This document shows, one piece after another, positions 59,545 through 64,000 of a stretch of DNA of 64,000 nt. A program made the translations under genes and the position numbers. The first letter of the stretch is position 1. Each line of letters starts with the position of its first letter. The notes beneath the pieces are model-generated. The model did not search any database. It was not told the origin of the DNA and saw only the letters and a program-made list of their open reading frames with translations. Source of the DNA: Seison nebaliae (taxonomy: Eukaryota > Rotifera > Pararotatoria > Seisonacea > Seisonidae). The stretch spans positions 62,001 to 126,000 of the forward strand of contig JALJEE010001441.1 of the NCBI GenBank assembly GCA_023231475.1. The letters run 5' to 3'.

Positions 59545-61298
59545 ACTAGCAAAATTTCCAATCTTTTATATTCCGCTCATAATTTTCAATAAATAATAAT
59601 GTAATTTAACGTGAATTATTCGATTTAAAACAAAAATTAATTTTCTCGGTTATTCAATCAATATGTATTCAATTTTTTCGATTACCTTGCAACATATTCT
59701 TAAACAAATTTTCTATTTTTTCTTTTCATTGAAAATCGAAATTCATTTGGTTGAAGAATCGCTTTTCAATTATCAGGATTTCATATCTTTCAATGGTTCA
59801 GATAGTTCACTTCTGTCAATGATTCATTTCTGTAGACAAAATTTTTTAGCAGTTTTTTTTTTGATTTATTCTAATCTAAATTTAAGAAGAATAATAATCA
59901 TTTTGAAGACAAACTGAACAGATATGTAAGTGTAATAATAATTGTCTTCCAATAAAGAAATTTGAAAAAAGCCAAATTTCCCTTATAATCATTTGAAATA
60001 TGTAAGAGATTTAATCATAATAATAAATATAGTCATCTAATGTGAACATTCTGACTGAACGTTCTAAAATTCCTTAGGGTTCTTCCGATATAGGCTTATA
60101 TAAAAAATTTCTCTGATCAAATATTAAATTAAGTCGAGATGAAATATGTGTATTGGAGATAATTATAGTGTGGAAAGTTAGATGAGAATTTTTTTTCTCA
60201 TGTTATTAAGAAGAATTTAATTGTAGTAAATCGGATTGTTGATTTGGAAAATGATGTGTCGTATATTTATCACAAAAGAATGCAATATATCGATGAAGGA
60301 ATGTTTGATGAGGAAATAAATTGATCGATAAGATCGAACACTGTACCTGTACGATGTAAGCTTGAAATTTAAATTTACAACCAACCTAATCTTCTTTTCA
60401 CATTCTACTAATTGGTCTATTTCAATGATTATTCATTTGATGTAAAAAGAAAGAGAAGACGAAGTTTAAATGATGCAAAGCAATGTGTTAAGTAATAGAG
60501 ATATAAAAGCGAACTGATAGATATTTAGTATAAGGGAAAGACGTGAATTTACGTTGGCGAAAAAATAATGTGTTTGTTAGAATGATTGCGATTATTTTTT
60601 GGAAAGGAAAAAATGGGAATTTGTTCGTCCTTTTCTTTCAACTTCTATTCAACGTTGGGAAACGTGTAAAAAAGGTCGAAGAAGTGTAATGAGTTGTTAA
60701 TATTTTTCCCGTGTACTTATCCTATTGGAGGGAGAGAAATGATTCGGTCGAACTTTCATTTCTCGTCAATTAAATCTTTCTGTTCACTACATTATTCCTT
60801 ATGAGAAGTTCTTTACTAAACTTTTTGAGACACGTGTGAAAGAAAATAATTCTCTTAAATATAAATAATTGAATGTAAATTTTGGAGGATATTTGTTGTA
60901 GAGATTGCAGAGTGATTTCCAAGAGAATTTGCTACAAGTTAAAAGTAAAATTAAATTGTTTCAACTTTTTTTCTTGTTTAGAATAAGAATTTTTTTTTCA
61001 ATTATTTCAATGATTCGTTTCGTTTCCTTTTAAATTTCCTTTATTGTTTTCTTTATCTTCTCCAATCTCATCTGGATGAATTTAACTGAATCATCATCAG
61101 ATTATACTAGAATTTGTGCTATCTGATTAATCTCTATTTTCACAACAAATTTCCAGATATATTTTAACAGAAATTTTTTCGTGAAGAATTCTTATAGAAT
61201 TTATTTCAGCTAATTCAGTGTGTGTTTGTGGAGAAGGAAATTGTTTGACTGTTAACGAGTTTGTTCCTACTTATTCATCGTTATCATTCCATTAGCTG
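59545..61298. other. intergenic
   Basis: AT-rich region without a supported gene. An 84-codon plus-strand frame at 59663 is Phe/Ile-rich and motif-free. The TC-rich tract just before 61299 may be promoter or 5' UTR. Confidence 0.5.
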
Positions 61299-62348
61299 AT
61301 GGCACAGAGTGTTAGCGAATCAAGGAAACGACGAGCAAATAGTCATTCTTCACCAATCATTTCAAAATTCTCTCGAACTGAAACACTTTCCTCGATCAAT
61401 AATTGCAAATACGAAATAAATGATGTTTACGATCCAATGACCATACCTGAACAGATTGGCAAGGATTTACATAAAAATAACGATAAATCAGAAAAACGAA
61501 CTACTACTACTACCACATCAACATCCACAAAAATTACGACGGTTACAACTCCAGCAATTCTATCAAGTAATCGCAATTCTCAAATATTCTCATCAAAAAA
61601 TTTCCAACAACCACAACATCGTTGTTATCATTATTTATCTCCTTCAAATTTGTTGGCGAAATCATCGACATCAAATCATCAATTAAAATCCACCTCCCCA
61701 GAAGAAGATCTTTCGCCTCATAAAAGAAATAATTCTTCATCATCATCAACTGACGATAGTGCATCGTCTCTCGATATCGGAGTATCATCAGTCGCTTCCA
61801 CCACTTCCTCCACATCAACCGGAAATTCATCAACTGAACAATTGTGTAAACAATTACAAGCGACGAGTCTAATGTTAACGCAGAAGAAAGAATCGTCCTC
61901 GTCACCTCAACAACAACGATCAACGTTATCAGACGATGATTTGTCGAATGGAACGAAAATTCATTTGAAAAATAATGATCATAGCAAGAAATCGTCGAAG
62001 AAATCTTCTCATCTTCCTACCACCAGTAACAGAAAACGAAAAATCGATTTAAATTATGATGATAATGAGCCTAAAAAATTTCATTCTGCATTCGATGAAG
62101 TGAATCGATTATGTTCGTCGTTAAACATCGTCCTCCATCCTCCACTTCAACCTGATGATAATCAATCTATGCAATCCGGAATAAGTGGCGATCAAATCGA
62201 TATTGAACCGAATCTGATGAATGATGATGGAATTTATGTACCACAATTTGGAATGGAAGCCGATTACGATAGTGAAAGTGAAGATGAAGAGATTATTGAT
62301 TCGCAATTCATATCGAAACTATTCAATCATCATAAAGTCACATTATGA
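61299..62348 (+). CDS. Ser/Thr-rich disordered protein (349 aa), unknown
   Basis: Single-exon gene I do not recognise. It starts MAQSVSESRKRRANSHSSPI, where the basic RKRR resembles a nuclear localisation signal. Most of residues 60-260 is Ser/Thr/Asn-rich low complexity, including a Thr run from ACT/ACA repeats and Ser runs. A second basic stretch (SNRKRKID) lies near residue 245. The C-terminal about 90 residues look more ordered: FDEVNRLCSSLNIVLHPPLQ, an acidic IDIEPNLMNDDGIYVPQFG, then DYDSESEDEEIIDSQFISKL. The acidic DSESEDEE run has casein-kinase-2-like sites. A nuclear regulatory role is plausible but unsupported. Confidence 0.65.
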   Translation: MAQSVSESRKRRANSHSSPIISKFSRTETLSSINNCKYEINDVYDPMTIPEQIGKDLHKNNDKSEKRTTTTTTSTSTKITTVTTPAILSSNRNSQIFSSKNFQQPQHRCYHYLSPSNLLAKSSTSNHQLKSTSPEEDLSPHKRNNSSSSSTDDSASSLDIGVSSVASTTSSTSTGNSSTEQLCKQLQATSLMLTQKKESSSSPQQQRSTLSDDDLSNGTKIHLKNNDHSKKSSKKSSHLPTTSNRKRKIDLNYDDNEPKKFHSAFDEVNRLCSSLNIVLHPPLQPDDNQSMQSGISGDQIDIEPNLMNDDGIYVPQFGMEADYDSESEDEEIIDSQFISKLFNHHKVTL

Positions 62349-62649
62349 TTTCAGTTTAATTTAATCAACAAAGAAAGACCAAATTTTTTATGGAAATAAA
62401 ATAATGAAGAATAAAGTAATGCAGAGAAATTATCGATTATCCATTTTTAAATTTATGATAATCATTTTTGTTCGAACTAATAATGAACTCATCTTGTAAT
62501 CAATTTAATTTTATTTGTATTAATAAATTTAGAAAAAGTTAAATTTATTTTTTAATTTAATAAAATTTCCCTTAAATTTCTTCATTCTCTTCATTACAAT
62601 GATTCATTCAATCATCTCTCCTCGATTTCCTCATATTAATTTTCAAGTG
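62349..62649. other. short spacer between convergent genes
   Basis: AT-rich 3' flanks. AATAAA-type signals occur on both strands. No gene. Confidence 0.5.
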
Positions 62650-64000
62650 TTATTGTAATTTAGGCATCTGAACTTTCTTCATATAACTATCGCTTGATAA
62701 TCCACTTTTATCCAAAGTTGTCGGAGTAGATTCATGAGTGCCTGCATTAGTGCTATCTTTCGACTTCGATCCAACATGATATAGAGCTACATCCATCACT
62801 TCGTTTATTAATTCTTTTTCACTTTTATCTTCCGAATCTCTCAATTTCTCCACTTCCAAACCGAGCATTTCATCGAAAAATGTATTACAATCAATTTGTT
62901 CAGGAAGTAGACTATCGATGATATTTTCTGAAATTTAAAATTAATTACGAAAACATTTATTTGAATATATAAAGAGACCTGCATTTTCTGTGGTTACCAC
63001 GTCCTGTTGTTCATCTTTTAAATGACGAAGAGCAATAAATGCATTCGCTAATTCAACATAAGTCATCGGTTCACCTTTCGTTGTCATTAGTTCGATGAAA
63101 TCCTGTCGTTTTATCGACATATCTCCACTTAACATATCGTCGAATGTCTGATCTCCGTTTCCGAAGACCAGATTGGCCGATTGAGATAGAACATCTGGAG
63201 TTAAACCGAATGAATCTCGATGATTCAAATAAAGTCTGATGAAGTTCGGTAGATTGATATGTTCCGTCAACATATTCGTCTGAGAGAAGTTCTCATATCG
63301 AACTTCGTTCAACATATTTTTAATTTCTTCTTCTGATGGATAATATCCGAGAGTTCTCAAAACGAATGGAATCTCTTCGATTGGAATTGTATTCCCAATA
63401 TTTCTTTCTTCGTCTACCATAATTGTTTGATTTCTCAATTGTGCAAAATAAAAGACATTTTCCAATTCTTTAAATAATTTCCCATTTCGACCACCATCCA
63501 TCAATAAGAGAAATGGTGATAATTCGTCTTCACCATAAACAGCTTTTTGAGCTTCTAAAGTTTGTGTGCAAACATTCCATTGATGAACAGATTCATCTTT
63601 ATGACCAGCAGTAAATACATAACGACCATCATAAGAACAAGCCACATTTGACACACGAGTTGGATGTGCTAAAACTGCACTGACATCATATGGATTTCCG
63701 ATTAACGGTAATCGTTGGATACCCAATTGATTTTTCGTAATAAAAATTATATAATTATTTTCCGATTCTTTCTCTGAATTACTCCCAAATCGTTGAGGCA
63801 AAGCTATAATTTTTTGGACAGGTGTCGAATAAGTTGGAGCTATGATGGTTTTCCGACATAGTTTTGTGAAACTGTTGAACATTTTAAATTTCCATTCATT
63901 ATTAGCAATCACTAAAAAATATTCACTTTTCTCTTTTTCGTGAACATCGTCAGCTCTCAAATTTCCTGGTAACCATTCCATACATATTGGAATAGCCGAT
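62650..64000 (-). CDS. CFAP251: cilia- and flagella-associated protein 251 (WDR66), C-terminal part
   Basis: Component of the calmodulin- and spoke-associated complex at the base of radial spoke 3 in motile cilia. The gene runs off the right edge, so the N-terminal WD repeats are missing. Exons here are 64000-62979 and 62927-62650, joined across a 51-bp intron (GTCTCT donor). The visible part has the last WD unit (AHPTRVSNVACSYDGRYVFT, then DESVHQWNV). The EF-hand-like region follows: EIPFVLRTLGYYPSEEEIKN, then INLPNFIRLYLNHR, then IKRQDFIELMTTKGEPMTY. After that come LLPEQIDCNTFFDEMLGLE and a short tail. Order and motifs match vertebrate WDR66 from memory. Presence of this gene indicates motile cilia. 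Confidence 0.92.

Noticed and set aside
1-64000. tRNA, rRNA, CRISPR, riboswitch or bacterial-type promoter features
   Set aside because: No tRNA B-box (GGTTCGANTCC-like), no rRNA-like segment and no regularly spaced direct repeats with unique spacers were seen; the DNA is eukaryotic.

Overview
The window is nuclear DNA from an animal with a compact, AT-rich genome. Genes are split by very short introns (mostly about 40-60 bp), and several genes lie within 100-150 bp of each other. Animal origin is supported by a fukutin-type glycosyltransferase, a Polycomb RING1/RING2 homologue with a RAWUL domain, a SEPT6-group septin and an NF-YA subunit. A CFAP251/WDR66 homologue at the right edge implies motile 9+2 cilia or flagella, which argues against nematodes and most mites. 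A small ciliated invertebrate (orthonectid, rotifer, flatworm or similar) fits, but I cannot name the species. The most unusual genome-wide trait is the 5' splice site: of 56 introns I could place by protein continuity, 49 start GTT rather than GTAAGT/GTRAGT.

Layout. 1-11,100 is gene-poor DNA with no gene I can support; it holds a GATA microsatellite and two copies of a GTGCAC-rich inverted-repeat motif. 11.1-11.9 kb holds a small unknown minus-strand gene. 12.8-22.7 kb holds four intronless seven-transmembrane receptor-like genes, all on the plus strand, plus one relic, which look like a local tandem expansion. They are interrupted by a frameshifted FLYWCH/MULE transposase remnant and by a two-exon minus-strand gene that may be a C5orf34 homologue. 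23.5-25.2 kb holds a charged nuclear-type protein with a PP1-docking RVSF motif and a possible C-terminal membrane anchor.

26.1-31.3 kb is a dense plus-strand run: medium-chain acyl-CoA dehydrogenase, COX19 and a 1029-aa F-box protein. The first two are mitochondrial. 31.6 kb has a tiny Met/Pro-rich ORF, followed by about 3.6 kb without a convincing gene. 35.5-38.5 kb encodes a complete M13 (neprilysin/ECE-type) zinc metallopeptidase over 16 exons. 38.6-39.8 kb (minus) is an ankyrin-repeat protein with an RFX X-box-like site 89 bp upstream. 40.2-42.1 kb (minus) is NF-YA, with a tandem repeat in its one long intron. 42.5-43.9 kb is the RING1/2 homologue, 44.0-44.7 kb is C1D (an exosome cofactor), 45.5-46.6 kb is a polyglutamine-rich protein, and 47.0-48.2 kb (minus) is the septin.

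49.1-50.8 kb is a fukutin-like LicD-fold transferase. It converges, with only 9 bp between stop codons, on a large minus-strand gene (50.8-53.8 kb). That gene encodes a single-pass protein with a PLAT-like ectodomain and a long charged cytoplasmic tail. A second, smaller gene of the same architecture lies at 56.9-57.9 kb in head-to-head orientation and shares an intron position, so the two are probably paralogues. 58.2-59.5 kb is a secreted cysteine-rich protein with a furin-type site and a hydrophobic C-terminus. 61.3-62.3 kb is a Ser/Thr-rich disordered protein. The CFAP251 gene runs off the right end.

The genes are not an operon and mostly do unrelated housekeeping or membrane jobs. The least described elements are the seven-TM receptor array, the PLAT-like receptor pair and the GTT splice-donor bias.
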